NCBI RefSeq assembly: GCF_000143415.4 | Contig: NW_003314284.1 | Span: forward strand, 1,572,434 to 1,636,433 | DNA: 64,000 nucleotides | Source: Selaginella moellendorffii | Taxonomy: Eukaryota > Streptophyta > Lycopodiopsida > Selaginellales > Selaginellaceae | Direction of reading: 5' to 3' | Part shown: piece by piece, positions 32,666 through 44,111 of the stretch | How the letters are laid out: each line of letters begins with the position of its first letter | Position numbering within the stretch: the stretch's first letter is position 1 | Translations under genes and position numbers: made by a program | Notes under the pieces: model-generated | Databases searched by the model: none | What the model saw: only the letters and a program-made list of their open reading frames with translations | Told to the model about the DNA's origin: nothing

Positions 32666-33598
32666 TACTCGCGCGACTCCTCATTTCCCGGATGCATCTC
32701 GGTGTCCAGACCTTCCACTGCAGCAGCACCCATGGGATGTTGCTGACGCCAAGGTCTCCACCCAAGAAATGGAGGTCGCCAATCCGGAAAACGATGGCAA
32801 CGCTGATAAGTATGACCAACTTCATCACACGCCCAGCAGCAAACATCACGGCCACGACCACGTCCTCGCGCTTGTCCTTGGACTCGAGCAGCAACAGCAT
32901 CAACCTCCATTGGAACAGGACCATCACCCATAGGAAGTGGAGCGGAAGGACGTGCAGCGAGAAGTGGAAGAGGCGACGTCTCATAACGTTGTGCCAAGCG
33001 AAGAGCATCGTCAAGGGTGGTAGGAGCAAGTGCATGCACAAGTCCGACAAGATCTTGACGAAGTGCTGGCCACAACATTCCTAGCTTGATCCGCTCCGAC
33101 ATATTAGGCTCCGCATGAAGCAAAAGACTTCGGAAACGAACGCCAAATTGCATTACCGACTCAGAGGGCCCTTGGCGAAAACGATGCAATTGTTGGAAGG
33201 CATCGTCACAATCGTCAGCATGTCCGAAGGCGCGTTTGAAGACGTCCGGAAGAACACTCCAATCCCCACGAGTGGCCGCACTCAATCCATTGTACCACTA
33301 CAACGCCGTCCTTTGAAGACACGTGGGAAACTCACACAAACGTCGAGCATCATCCCAAGAATGATATGTGGCAATCACCGTGAAGTGATCGAACCAATAG
33401 TACACATCATCCCCAAGATTCCCACGAAAGAACTCCGGCTGAACGCGAGGATTGGCACCAAGAGCAGGAGGAGTTGGACCACATGCCGTGAATGTCAACA
33501 TCAATTGAGTTTGGTTGTTCAATTGCAAACGCATAGCATCAAATAATTGAACCAACTGCTACTCTAGAGACAAAGGAGGAGATTGCGGATCGGCCATG
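32665..33598 (-). pseudogene. gypsy gag
   Basis: Two frames (33598-33298, with a TAG near its start, and 33285-32665) encode the capsid region (FFRGNLGDDVYYWFDHF, then FQQLHRFRQGPSESVMQFG) and a nucleocapsid zinc knuckle CWACDEVGHTYQRC of the CX2CX4HX4C type, preceded by a basic GRGRGR stretch. The coat protein packages element RNA; this copy is broken by stops. Confidence 0.85.
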
Positions 33599-33830
33599 AA
33601 GATGATCAAAAAAGAAAGAGCAAAAGAAGAGAAATGACAAAAAGCTGGAAAGAAATGGTAGATCTAGACAATGCAAAAAGCTAAATCTAAACCAAAATCC
33701 TGAAAAGAAAGAACAAAAGAAAGGAAATGGAAAAAGCTAAATCTAGACGATGCAAAAGCTAGATCTAAACCAAAATCCCAAATCCAAGCACTCCTCAGGG
33801 ACAATCAAAGGTGCCCCTCACCTCCACCAA

Positions 33831-33997
33831 TGTGAGTGCTTGGAATATGGAATACAGAAATGTGCATATTAATTAGCCCAAAAACCCTAATTTATATACA
33901 GGAGCAAGTGGTCCAAATTGAAACCAATCCGACGGCTACCAAAATCCCACTACACTAATATTAGTATACGGCATCGTAACCGTACACTTGGCCCTCA
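33831..33997 (-). repeat. gypsy LTR, right (5' LTR)
   Basis: 167 bp, partner of 28451-28623. Adjacent minus-strand sequence TTGGTGGAGGTGAGGGG should be the primer site, but the matching tRNA was not identified. Confidence 0.9.
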
Positions 33998-34874
33998 TAA
34001 TACTTAAATAAGTGGATGGGACCTCTATATTTAATGGATGTTAACACTCAAACACTCTTTGTTTGTTACTAACAAAGAATGGATTACTAGAATTAGCAAC
34101 CTTCATATGTACTTTTCAATCAAGGCTTTAGTTTGGCCCCTGAAGTTATTAAGATGTTTATGCAATAGCTCAACATTAAATTGTCTTTGCGTTTGAGACA
34201 AATGGCTTGTTTAATTGGTTGAATTGCAAAGTATATAGACCTGCAACATTAAAATTGGGATTGGTGGTTATAAATTTTTTGTGTATCAATACCACACAAA
34301 TCTATTAGAATCTCTTCATTTTGTGCATTATTTAGGCATCTTGCCTCTTGCTATGGGTTTAATGTTAACCACTCCATGCTATACAGAAGGGAAAGAATGT
34401 TTCAAGTATTTAGACTAGTGTTGCTAACATTATATACACAATCTTCAAAGTCTTTAATAAGCACATAAGAGTATTAAAGGTAGTTATACATGCACTATAT
34501 AGCTCACTATCAAAGTGTCAACAAAGTGATCTAGTGTTGGTGAAATTTCCTTGCATCATGCATCAGCATCATACAGCTAGTTTATTGCCTTGGTGGATTA
34601 GATTGTATCAAATAAAGGCTTAACTTGGTCCATAGTTTGGTTAATTGGTTGAAGTTAATGGACAATATTATTCTAAATATGTGTTTTGAATGCAACTTGA
34701 AGGAGTAGTATGAGGTCTCTATGTATAATATTTATATATACTGTATATAAAGATAAGCTTAGCACTAAGTTTTGTGGATCTAAAGTGTACAGTTCTTCCC
34801 TTAGGGCTCTCTCCTATTGAATTATGTAAAAGAAAATTTTCATATAATTATAAAATTATCATAAAACAACAAAT
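33998..34874. other. AT-rich stretch, no gene seen
   Basis: No coding or RNA feature recognised between the gypsy element and the lectin gene. The phrase TTAATTGGTTGAA occurs twice (about 34212 and 34640). Confidence 0.4.
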
Positions 34875-35756
34875 CTATAAAGAACATAATTTATTTTTTG
34901 AAGTGTGTAATGCCCATAAAATTTTATTTGGAAATTTAGCTTCATAAAGAACCAAATTACAGTCATTTTGAATATAAAATATTGTTGATAATATACACAA
35001 TGGCTGATTTACACAATAAGTGTTTGTAGACCATATTGCTTCTTTATGATGGTATAAAACTAAATTGCCATCTATTTGTAAAATTAAAATGCGGTTATAA
35101 AAATTTAAATGTGAAGTATTTGTTTCCCAAACTTTTTTCTTTTCAGAGAAAAATATAATATTGCAATTATATTCTAGAAGTAAATAATTTTTTCTATTTG
35201 GGGATATTAAATAGTTGTCAGTATATAGTACTGATCCCATATACATAGTATTTAATTCAAGAAAACAATAATTTAAACTATATATTGAAATATTATTTTT
35301 ATAATATTTAGTAGTTAATAAAAGTTCTGTTCTTCTAATAAGCTCATATTGTATTTTATATTTTGTAGTTTCCATCTCAAAATAATCAGAGAGGTTTTCA
35401 AATAGATCAGCTACACTCATATCTATAATATTATAAAAGGCCCGTATCATATTAGTACCTTTAAAAAGTTCTCCTTCTACAGAACATTCTTCCTTTATTT
35501 TAATTATTAAATTAACAGTTCCTTGTGTTGTAAATATTTCATAACTATCTGAAAAAAATGATGAGTATTCTTTTTCATGCTTGATTTCTTTTATAAGTTT
35601 ATATACAGTTGAGATCACTATTGAAATATCATTTGCACTTAAAATTCCAAGATTTCTAAATTTTGAAAAATACTTTGGTGCTATAGTTATGTTAATATTC
35701 ATAAGAAGAAAAATTATAAATAGAAATGAATTGAATTTTATGTCGATTATCATCAT
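34875..35756 (-). CDS. secreted protein with C-terminal GNA-type lectin domain (1)
   Basis: Intronless, 293 codons, strongly AT-rich. Residues 1-26 form a signal peptide. Residues about 30-180 match no domain I know. The last 110 residues form a bulb-type mannose-lectin fold with three sub-repeats; two hold the full sugar-binding motif QxDxNxVxY (QIDGNLVLY and QNDCNLVLY), and each is followed by a W-S/A-x-x-T element (AIWSTNT, LWALHT). CVNQPLC just before the last repeat could be a disulfide loop. Role unknown; GNA-type lectins bind mannose glycans, often in defence. Composition differs sharply from the GC-rich genes elsewhere in the window, so transfer or long stay in AT-rich chromatin are both possible. 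A related gene is at 59331-60239. Confidence 0.75.
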   Translation of the reverse strand: MMIIDIKFNSFLFIIFLLMNINITIAPKYFSKFRNLGILSANDISIVISTVYKLIKEIKHEKEYSSFFSDSYEIFTTQGTVNLIIKIKEECSVEGELFKGTNMIRAFYNIIDMSVADLFENLSDYFEMETTKYKIQYELIRRTELLLTTKYYKNNISIYSLNYCFLELNTMYMGSVLYTDNYLISPNRKNYLLLEYNCNIIFFSEKKKVWETNTSHLNFYNRILILQIDGNLVLYHHKEAIWSTNTYCVNQPLCILSTIFYIQNDCNLVLYEAKFPNKILWALHTSKNKLCSL

Positions 35757-37806
35757 AATGATAAGTCAGAAAATAAGCTTGAAATAGAATATAAAATGTG
35801 ACTTTTTATAAAAGTAAATACTTCTTAAAATTTGATTTAGCTATGCTCTATTATTCAGAGGCTGTAAAGTATTTAATTTATATAAGAATGCTTATAACCC
35901 ATTTAAGATGGTATATAAAATAATATTTTTTGTTTTCTCATTAAATAAGGTACTATTGTGAGATCCTGCAGTCCAGTTACAATGCTATTGTCATGTATTT
36001 TCAAAATGGAATCCTAATTACAGAATTTGAAACCAAGAGCTATTAAAAATCCCATTTTGGACCAATGTCTTAAAATAATATTCTTTCAAGATTAAACTTG
36101 ATAAGATCAAATTATATTTAATATTGGGCCAAATTATATGAGTATTGCACAAAGTGTTCCTTGCCACTAAGTTTTGTACCTCTAAGTTCTCTTGATTACC
36201 TCCAAGTGTTCTACCTCTAAAATGTTGCTTATATGATTATGTCATACCATAAAATGTTGCTTCAAATTGTAAATGTTTTTTGTGTGATGTTGCCTCCAAG
36301 GGCCACTCCAAATATTGCCTCAAGTGTTATTGATTCTCCAAGCCATTTTTGCAACTTTATAAAAAATTAGAAATATATTTGGATATGAATATAATGTTGG
36401 GCCAAGTGTTTCTTGCCACAAAGTATTGTGCTTCCAAGTATTGTACCTCCAGATGTAATCACCAACCATTGCTTGCTTCTGTATGTTGTGCTTTTGTGAT
36501 GTGTTTTGCCTCCAAAGTGTTACTTGTGGTTATATTATCATTAAATGTTGCTTCTAATTATAAATGTTATTTGTGTGACTTTGTTTTTATATATAAATAT
36601 AAAACTATGTAATTCTAAATTTTTACTTGTTTTATTCAATATTTAGGGAGGAAAGAGCTCTCTTGTTAGTACTAATATGCAAATGCATTTTTTCTTTTTG
36701 GTTTTCCTATTTTATTTAGCAAGTTTTCGTAATGGTTTTTGGCCTAGCATTTCTACATTCAACCTGATGATTAAATTTATTCTAAGCATTCTTGAAATAT
36801 AAGTTAACTTCAATTTCTCAAGCTAAGTATTTTTTTCCAATTTTTTTCTTACTTCTTTTTGAATGCATTTTTGCAACAACAAAGATTTCATAGAAGGGGA
36901 ATTGGAAATTCCTTTTTCACAATATTGTTATCATTACCTTCTCCAGAAATTGGCTCTTTTGATAGAGCAACAAATATTCAAAAGTATAAGAAATCTAATT
37001 TGTGTTTTTTTTCTAATTTCTAAACTTGTTTTCCTAGAATAAACTGGTTTTGAATGATGAACAAAAATCTACTAATGGGAATATGATTCTCTAATATGCA
37101 AAGATGATGGAAAAGGAGAAGGATCAAGAAGGTAATAACATAGAAAATCTATAAAATGATCTACCAAAGTGGTGATCCACCTTTGTCATTTTATGTTTAC
37201 AGGGATTTCATTACACACTAAAGCAATGTGAGTCACAATAGGATGAGTTTATGAAAAAGTAGAGGCAAATTAATGATTATGAGAGGAATATTTTATTAAG
37301 GAAATTATCCTATTTTAGCAATAAGTTTATTGTACGGATGAAAAAGGATGTGAAGTTTCCTTGTGGATTTGATGAAGGCCTCTATAATGAGATGTTATTA
37401 TGGATGACAAAGTCAAGAATCAATGTTCCAAGTAACCACTGAGTTCATACATCCATGGGTTGTACGATTGCAAGCAAGTCACTAGGCTATGGTACATTCA
37501 TTTGTCTTGTTATGATTGACTTCTATTTTTCCTTTTTCCAAATATAAACATAGATAAAGATCCAAATTTAAACATTGTATTTGAGACACAAGATCCTAGA
37601 GATGCTAATAAGGATATTTTAGAACTACAAGTTGGAGGAAAAAAAGTTCCAATAGATACACAAAAATAATGCAAATGCACTCCGAAGGGATTTAATGGTC
37701 TCCTCAAGTGAAGTGACAAACAAAGGAAAGCAATGATGCAAGAACTTCAAGATAGCAATATATAAATGATGAAGAAAATGGAGACAACCAATAATTGACA
37801 ACACTA
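35757..37806. other. AT-rich stretch with a degenerate duplication
   Basis: 36124-36275 and 36389-36572 look like two diverged copies of one unit (GGGCCAA, GTGTTCCTTGCCAC against GTGTTTCTTGCCAC, CCTCCAAG, AAATGTTGCTTCAAATT against AAATGTTGCTTCTAATT). A stretch at about 37240-37440 is less AT-rich but has no long frame. No gene was recognised. Confidence 0.4.
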
Positions 37807-38034
37807 TGTGAGACACAAAATCCCTAAGCCCCAAAGTGGAGCCGGAAGGGCGCCACATGATAGTGGCCGAAGCGAGAGCCAAACGAGCGTAACACGTTTG
37901 GACCAAAAGCTCCGACTTGAAAAGTCAAGAGCGGGAGTGGAACTCCCAACGAAGTGCTCGAGGAACGAGCACGAAGCGAGCAAAAGGCAAGGCTCCAAAA
38001 AGGGACCCAAAAGGGCCAACACATGACACGTGGG

Positions 38035-38660
38035 AGTGTCCGAGATGGACTCGAGTTGGAGTCCGAAGTGGAGTCCGAGATGGACCCGAGTTGGAGTCCG
38101 AAGTGGAGTCCGAGATGGACCCGAGTTGGAGTCCGAAGTGGAGTCCGAGATGGACCCGAGTTGGAATCCGAAGTGGAGTCCGAGATGGAGTCCGAGAAGG
38201 AGTCCGAAGTGGAGTCCGAGGTGGACCCGAGATGGACCCGAGTTGGAGTCCGAAGTGGAGTCCGAGATGGACCCGAGATGGAGTCCGAGATGGAGTCCGA
38301 GGTGGACCCGAGATGGACCCGAAATGGAGTCCGAGATGGAGTCCTAGATGGACCCGAGATGGAGTCCGAGATGGAGTCCGAGATGGACCCGAGATGGACC
38401 CGAGATGGAGTCCGAGATGGAGTCCGAGATGGAGTCTAAGATGGACCCGAGATGGACCCGAGATGGAGTCCGAGATGGAGTCCGAGATGGAGTCCGAAGT
38501 CGAGACCGAGACCGAGACCGAGACCGAGATCGGGACCGAGACCGAGACCGAGGCCGAGGCCGAGGCTGAGGCCGAGGCCGAGACCGAGCCCGAGCCCGAG
38601 TCCGAGTCCGAGTCCGAGTCCGAGTCCGAGTCCGAGTCCGAGTCCGAGTCCGAGTCCGGA
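38035..38660 (+). repeat. GAGTCC/GAGATG minisatellite in family D
   Basis: About 620 bp of 5- and 6-bp words (GAGTCC, GAGATG, GACCC) in 11-12-bp and longer units; the last 160 bp are pure hexanucleotide GAGACC, then GAGGCC, then GAGTCC. Long frames across it on both strands are artefacts of periodicity. Copy 2 keeps a short decayed version at about 41135-41310 (TTGGACTC, TCTTGGGTCCATCTC). Confidence 0.9.
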
Positions 38661-39700
38661 GCCTGAGAGGGTGAAAGCCCAAAGCGTTCGTCTCCCAGAC
38701 CCTGGGGGGTTTGGTGAGCTCCAAAAGTATAGTAGGGGGGAGGACTGCAGTGGAGCCAGTTTGGCCAGGAAAGGCCAGTTTGGCCAGGAAAGGCCAGTTT
38801 GGCCCAGGAAGGCCAGACCCAGTGTTGGGTGATGAGCTGCCCACTGGGAAGTCCAAGACTAGAGTGAACACAGACCAACAAGTGGGGTAGCTTGGTGAAG
38901 TGTTCAAGAGCCGGCTCTAGTTCCCCCGGGAGATCGACTGGCCGATGCTCCCAGTTCAAGTGTGGGTGGCACTACCTACTTGGATACCTAGTGTGGCTCA
39001 ACGGAACCTGCTCTAAGCCCATGGCTAGAGCACCCAAGGGCAGAAGGCGAGGAGAGTACCCAGGTGGCTCGCGTAAGGCCACGGTGTTCCGAAATGTTGT
39101 CCCAAAGGCCCAGACTGTGGAAAGGAAGAGGAGCAGTCCTCTGGGGTAGTGACCAAGGACACAGTCGTGTGGTGAGGAAGTCCCAGAGGACCGTGGGACT
39201 TAGTGGTCGGGCCTGTGGGTCTCGATCAAGTGGCAGTGTTGGCAAACACGGCCAGGGGCAGAAAGGGACTTAGTGGGGACTAACAGAGGGATATTGGGGA
39301 AGGCTATTCCCCTTGTCGGTGGGCATCCTAAGGATGCTAAGGAGTGGATCTGAGATGACCACTCACGGATGGTTTGCCTAGTCTTGGAGAACCAAGACGG
39401 TGATGCAAGTGGTATTGGACTACCAGTGTGGCAAAGGTGATTGGGCATGGCCTTAGCGTAACGGGCTGCTATGTCGGTGGTACCTTTGAGTGTCAGTCAT
39501 GGGATCGGACACGTGGAGCACTTGGACCAAGTGCAAATGTTGAGTGGCATGGATGCCATTCTCGGGGCTAGCAAGTCCCAAGTCCTGGATTGGACTTATG
39601 GAGGTTGTGAATGAGACTCCTCCAAGTGGTCAGAGGTGTGGTTAAGTGACTAAAGTAGAATGGAAAATTTAGTCGCTTACACACTAAGCTTTGATTATGG

Positions 39701-39710
39701 TTATAAATAG
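39701..39710 (+). promoter_or_regulatory. TATA box in family D LTR
   Basis: TTATAAATAG in the plus-strand orientation of the repeat, the most TATA-like site in the unit. It lies just past where copies 2 and 3 lose similarity, so those copies lack it. Confidence 0.45.
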
Positions 39711-40072
39711 GAGAATTGTAATGATGTTGGAAGGAACATATATGATGTGTGAGGAACTTTGACTTCTCTAGTAAGCTTTTATGATAAAGAGAAGTAAAAT
39801 TGCAAGTTTTGATTTTTGAAGTGTTTGAAATTGAGTTAAATTAGGTGAGAATTAAGCTAGGGGGCCAAAAGCACCAGAAGTGTGGCATGAAGTATTGGAG
39901 CACCTTGAACAAGTTTAGGTTTAAGCTTAATCTAACTAGGGCTTTGAGCTAGATCCAAGCTAGAGCTTTGGAGCTCTCAACCATGGGGCCTTTAGCATTG
40001 TAGCATTCAGCCCTAGAGCTTTTAGATATAGAGTTTGATCTATGCTAAATTTGCACTTGGCCCACTAAATTT

Positions 40073-41566
40073 CCCTTTCTATTTTAATCACTTAATCACA
40101 CCTTTGATCATTTGGAAAAATCTCACTTATAACCTCCATAAGTTTTATTCCCGACTTAGGGGCATGTTAACCCCATGAATGGCATTTATACCACTTAGTT
40201 TTTGCACTTGGTTCAAGTGCTTCATATGTTCAATCCCACCCCAAAAGTATCACTGACATCTTAGCCTGTTATGCTAAGGCCATATTCATTTACTCTTGTC
40301 TCATTAATAATCCAAGATCATGCATACCATAGTCTTGTCTTTCCAAAACTAAGCCATTAGTCCATAAGTGGTTATCCCATGACCACACCTTAGCATCCTT
40401 AGGATGTCCAGGAACACCCTTCCCCAATATCCCTTCTTTAGTCCCTATTAAGTCTTTTTTTATCCACAGCCATGCTCACCAACACTATCACTAAATTGTA
40501 AGCAACTAAAGGGAAGGACTCGAGAGATGATCCATAAGGGTTCAAAGGGCCCATGAATAAGAGTGAATCCTTTTCTCTTGGGATATTTAGGGTTAAGCAT
40601 CTTTAGAACTAGGTTAGATGACTTCCCTGGAATTTCAAATTTAGAAGCTTATATAGGTTAGGGCCTGAAGGCTTAACCACTAAGTCCCATTGACTATGCA
40701 AGCCTTGTAAGTACTCTCCCCACCTTTCGCCTTTAGGTGCTCTAGCTATGTGGCTAGAGCGAGGTTTTGATGAGCCGTACTAGGTATTTAAGTAGGTAGT
40801 GCCACCCACACTTAGATTAGGAGCATTGACCATTTGATCTTCTAAAGAAGTTAGAGCTGGCTTTTGAACACTTCACCAAGTTACTCTATGGGGGGAGCTA
40901 GAGTTGGCTCTTGAACACTTCACCAAGTTACCTCACTTGTTTGTCTGTGTTTACTCTATCTTTAGACTTCTCAATAGTTATATCATCACCTACCATGTGA
41001 AAATAGCCTTCCTTAGTCATACTAACCTTTTTTGGCTAAACTAACTCCACTGGAGTCCTCCCCTACTATACTTATGGAGCTCACCAAACCCCCTAAGGTT
41101 TGAGAGATGATCACTTTGGGCTTTCACCCTCGATCTCTGTCTTGGACTCAACCTTAAACTCTATCTTGGGTCCATCTCGAATTCCATCTCAGACTCTATC
41201 TCGGGCCTATATTGGGTCCATATTAAACTCCATCTCGGACTCTATCTTGAGTCCATTTCAGACTCCTTTTTAGACTTCATCTTGGACTCTTTCTTGGGCT
41301 CTTTTTTAGATTGATTCCTAACACTTCTACGTGTCACGACACTTACCATGTGTTAGTCTTTCTTATATCCCTTTTTAGAGACTCATTTACTAATTGCTTC
41401 ATATTCATTCCTTGAGCACTTTGTTCAGGGTTCCACTCTCACTTTTGACTTTCCAAGTCGAAGCTTTTGGTCCAAATATGTTATATTTATTGGACTTCCA
41501 CTTCAACCACTACTATATAGCACCCTTTTTGACTCCACTTTGGGGCTTAGGGATTTACATCTCACA
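40073..41566 (-). repeat. repeat family D, copy 2 (inverted)
   Basis: Reverse-complement match to 37807-39671, decayed mainly by C-to-T and G-to-A. It ends CTCACA, the reverse of the TGTGAG start of copy 1. A 5S-bearing insertion occupies about 40497-40680. Confidence 0.75.
40497..40680 (+). repeat. 5S-rRNA-derived solo LTR, copy 2
   Basis: Inside family D copy 2, about 185 bp have no counterpart in copy 1. They start TGTAAGCAACTAAAGGGAAG, which matches the first bases of the element at 44112-44490 read on its strand. The 5S-like part is GGGTTAAGCATCTTTAGAAC, then TAGGTTAGATGACTTCCCTG (40591-40630), and the end AGAAGCTTATA matches the LTR end of copy 3. One LTR and no partner suggest a solo LTR. 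Confidence 0.6.
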
Positions 41567-42670
41567 CCCAAATGCTCCACATGTCTAAGTTCTAGTTTAA
41601 ACATCCAAAAGTATCACCAATACATAAGTCTTTTACACCAAGGCCATCTTTATTCTCACTATTTCATTAGTAGTTTATAGTCCTATTTCTTTAAGATTAG
41701 TCTATGAATGGTCATTTTATAACCACTCTTTAACATCTTTAATCTACTCTAAGATATGTATATAGTGCACCTTATCTTTTTCTCCTTAAGTCTATTAGGA
41801 AAGGGGCAATTGCTTAATAAGAAAGCCTTTAATGGCTATTTTATCCCCCATATGCCACAATAGAAGAATACCATCTTTTAATATCCCTTCTTTTCCCCAT
41901 CAAGTCCTTTTTTATCCATAGTAATGCTTGCCAATACTATTATTAAAACAAAGTTTAAAAGTCCATTTACTAAGTCTCACCAACCTTTAAAATTTTCTAA
42001 TCATGCAACCATACCCTTGATTACTAAGCAAAAGGACTACTCCTCTTCTTTTTCATGATCAAGGATTTTGGGATGATATTTTGAAACACCATAGCCTAAC
42101 ATAAATCTTATAGGTACTCTCCCCATCTTCTGCCACTAATGTGCCTCAGCTATATAGCTAGAACAAGGTTTTGATGAGCTATATAAAGTATCCACGGAGG
42201 TAATGCCACTCATAGTTGAATTGGGAATATTGACCATTCAATCTTTTGAAGGAGTTAACCTGGCTCTTAAACACTTTACCAAATCACCCCATTTGTTCAT
42301 TTATATTCACTCAATGCTTTGACTCCCTAATGTTTATATCATTACCCATCATATAGATATAACCTTTTTTTGTTTAATCATTTTGGGTATTTACCCCTTA
42401 GACTCAAACTCAGTTTTGGACTTGGTCTTGACACTTTTATATTTCACAACATTTATGATGTGTTAGTCATTCTTTTGTCCTTTTTTAAGGATTTGTTTAT
42501 CACACTTCATGCCCATCCTCAATCCCTTCTTTAAGAGTTTCACTTCCACTCTTGACTTTCTGAGTCGAGAGTTTAGTCCAAATATGTTATACTCATTCAA
42601 CTTCTACTTTAGCTATTATCATGTGGCTTGTTTTTAAATCCATTTTGGGACTTAGAGATTTATGTTTACA
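41567..42670 (-). repeat. repeat family D, copy 3
   Basis: A further truncated copy in the orientation of copy 2 and directly abutting it: ACCAAGGCCATC, GTGCCTCAGCTATATAGCTA, CTTGACTTTCTGAGTCGAGA and the ending AGATTTATGTTTACA follow the same order. It is the most AT-shifted of the three, and the hexanucleotide array is nearly gone. Confidence 0.65.
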
Positions 42671-43736
42671 ACTCCACTTATAGACAAAGTTTGATATCCT
42701 AACAAATGATAATCCATTTTCTGAAGTAACATTATCATGGATTATTTTTTATCTTTGGCACTAAACTACTATTTAATAATGGTTTAATATTGAAGGCTCA
42801 TCATATCTTGGATATCCTTTAAGGAGCATAAACCCCCCAATTGAAAGATTCATTACCTTAGTTGTGATAGTTTCCTTGCTTTGCTAGTTTAGATCCTACT
42901 AAACTCATTATAGAAATCTTATTTATCTCAATTTTACTGTTTACTTTAGAGTAATCTCAGACTATATCAATATAAGAATTGCCCTTTGGAATATTATTAT
43001 TGACTTCTCATATCAATTTCCTAAATGTCTTTAACACTTTCCTATGCATATTATAGTTGTGTGCACACTTTCCCTATCCTAGGAAGTTCCTTAATTGAAG
43101 ACACTATCATCCTTTCCTTTCTTCTGTGAAGAATATCTTTATTTGGATTAACCTATGGTCTAACCTCATTATCTTACTTATCTTCCTAACTAATTACATC
43201 TTCCCATGATGTCTTTATTTGGTCATTTGACTCTCACATGATTGGGGTTTACTTTAGGATCCCCAATCTTTTATTTCTACTCATTTATCATGTTGTTTTT
43301 TGTGTTATCACTTTTTAGATCTATAATTTATACTAGAACTACTCATTGCTCTATTATTTGACTACATTGCCACGTTATCTTTTGAAGCTTTCACCTTTCA
43401 CTAAATTGGAGCACTTAAAAATTTCATTCTTTGGAAATTTATTACTTTTCTCATATATCTATTAGCACCCACCCTTTAGTAGTTTTTTTCTTAACTTATT
43501 ATTTTGATTCACACTAATAATTTCTTAGGCTTATTTTTGGGCACTGGTCTCTTACTTTTATCCTTTAGTCATTTATACCAAGATTGGTATTTTCTTATTC
43601 CACAACAAAGACTTTACTAAGTCCGTGGGGAGTAGAGCCTAAACTTAATTTAGACTAGGGAATGACCTTTTGGCCAGAATATTTTTTGGCCATGGAGCTC
43701 TTAGCCAAAATATCTCTTGGCCCGAATATTTCTTAT
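42671..43736. other. AT-rich stretch, no gene seen
   Basis: No coding or repeat match was found, except short TTGGCC-AATATT repeats at about 43672-43730 just before the LTR. Confidence 0.35.
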
Positions 43737-44111
43737 TGTAGTATACATAATTTTCACCCTTTACCATATGGTGTTTTACTATAGGATAACCATGAAGCGA
43801 AATATAAACCTTTGGCCACAAAGGCAATAGAGCAAAATCTGAGTTTTAGAGTCTTGGGCCATTAAACAGAGGGATAGAGCCAAACTTTCAAGCATATAAT
43901 TAAAGAGTAAAAGAACTAGAGCATTAAATGATTCTCAACCATTTAGCCTAAGCAACAAAGGGATAGGAATATGAGTTGACATTAGAATAGTCCTAGAGCA
44001 TTCAACATCCTAATGTCATGATGAACACACAAAATAGAGTTAACCAAAGTTTGGTGCTATTTCAACATACTAGTGGCCTAACTCGAGGATATGGGTATTC
44101 CACTAACTAAT

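Larger units (their letters stand above)
28451..33997 (-). mobile_element. Ty3/gypsy retrotransposon, disabled
   Basis: A 5.5-kb element with short LTRs (28451-28623 and 33831-33997), transcribed on the minus strand. Order gag, protease, reverse transcriptase, RNase H, integrase marks Ty3/gypsy. The minus strand next to the left LTR reads GAGAGGAGGGGATGATG, a polypurine tract typical of the group. The LTRs differ by roughly ten substitutions and a 6-bp indel, so insertion is fairly old. At least five in-frame stops, most explained by C-to-T or G-to-A changes, and a 550-bp LINE insertion disable it. Flanks TATAC and TAATA are not a perfect target duplication. Confidence 0.92.
37807..39885 (+). 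repeat. repeat family D, copy 1 (probable LTR, about 2 kb)
   Basis: Starts TGTGAGACACAAAATCCC. Matched in reverse by 40073-41566 and again by 41567-42670. It contains the tandem array at 38035-38660, a segment shared with family A LTRs (GGGTGAAAGCCCAAAGC then AGTATAGTAGGG, 38669-38740) and a TATA box TTATAAATAG at 39701. The right end is not certain; the primer-site-like TGTGGCATGAAG near 39881 suggests an LTR end near 39880. Confidence 0.65.

Noticed and set aside
36124-36572. Tandem repeat array or satellite
   Set aside because: Only two strongly diverged units; described as a degenerate duplication instead.
37917-38959. Long open frames of 249 and 344 codons on both strands over the minisatellite
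   Set aside because: They arise from the hexanucleotide periodicity (no stops possible in SE/DS repeats), lie in a repeat unit and are not kept in the other copies.
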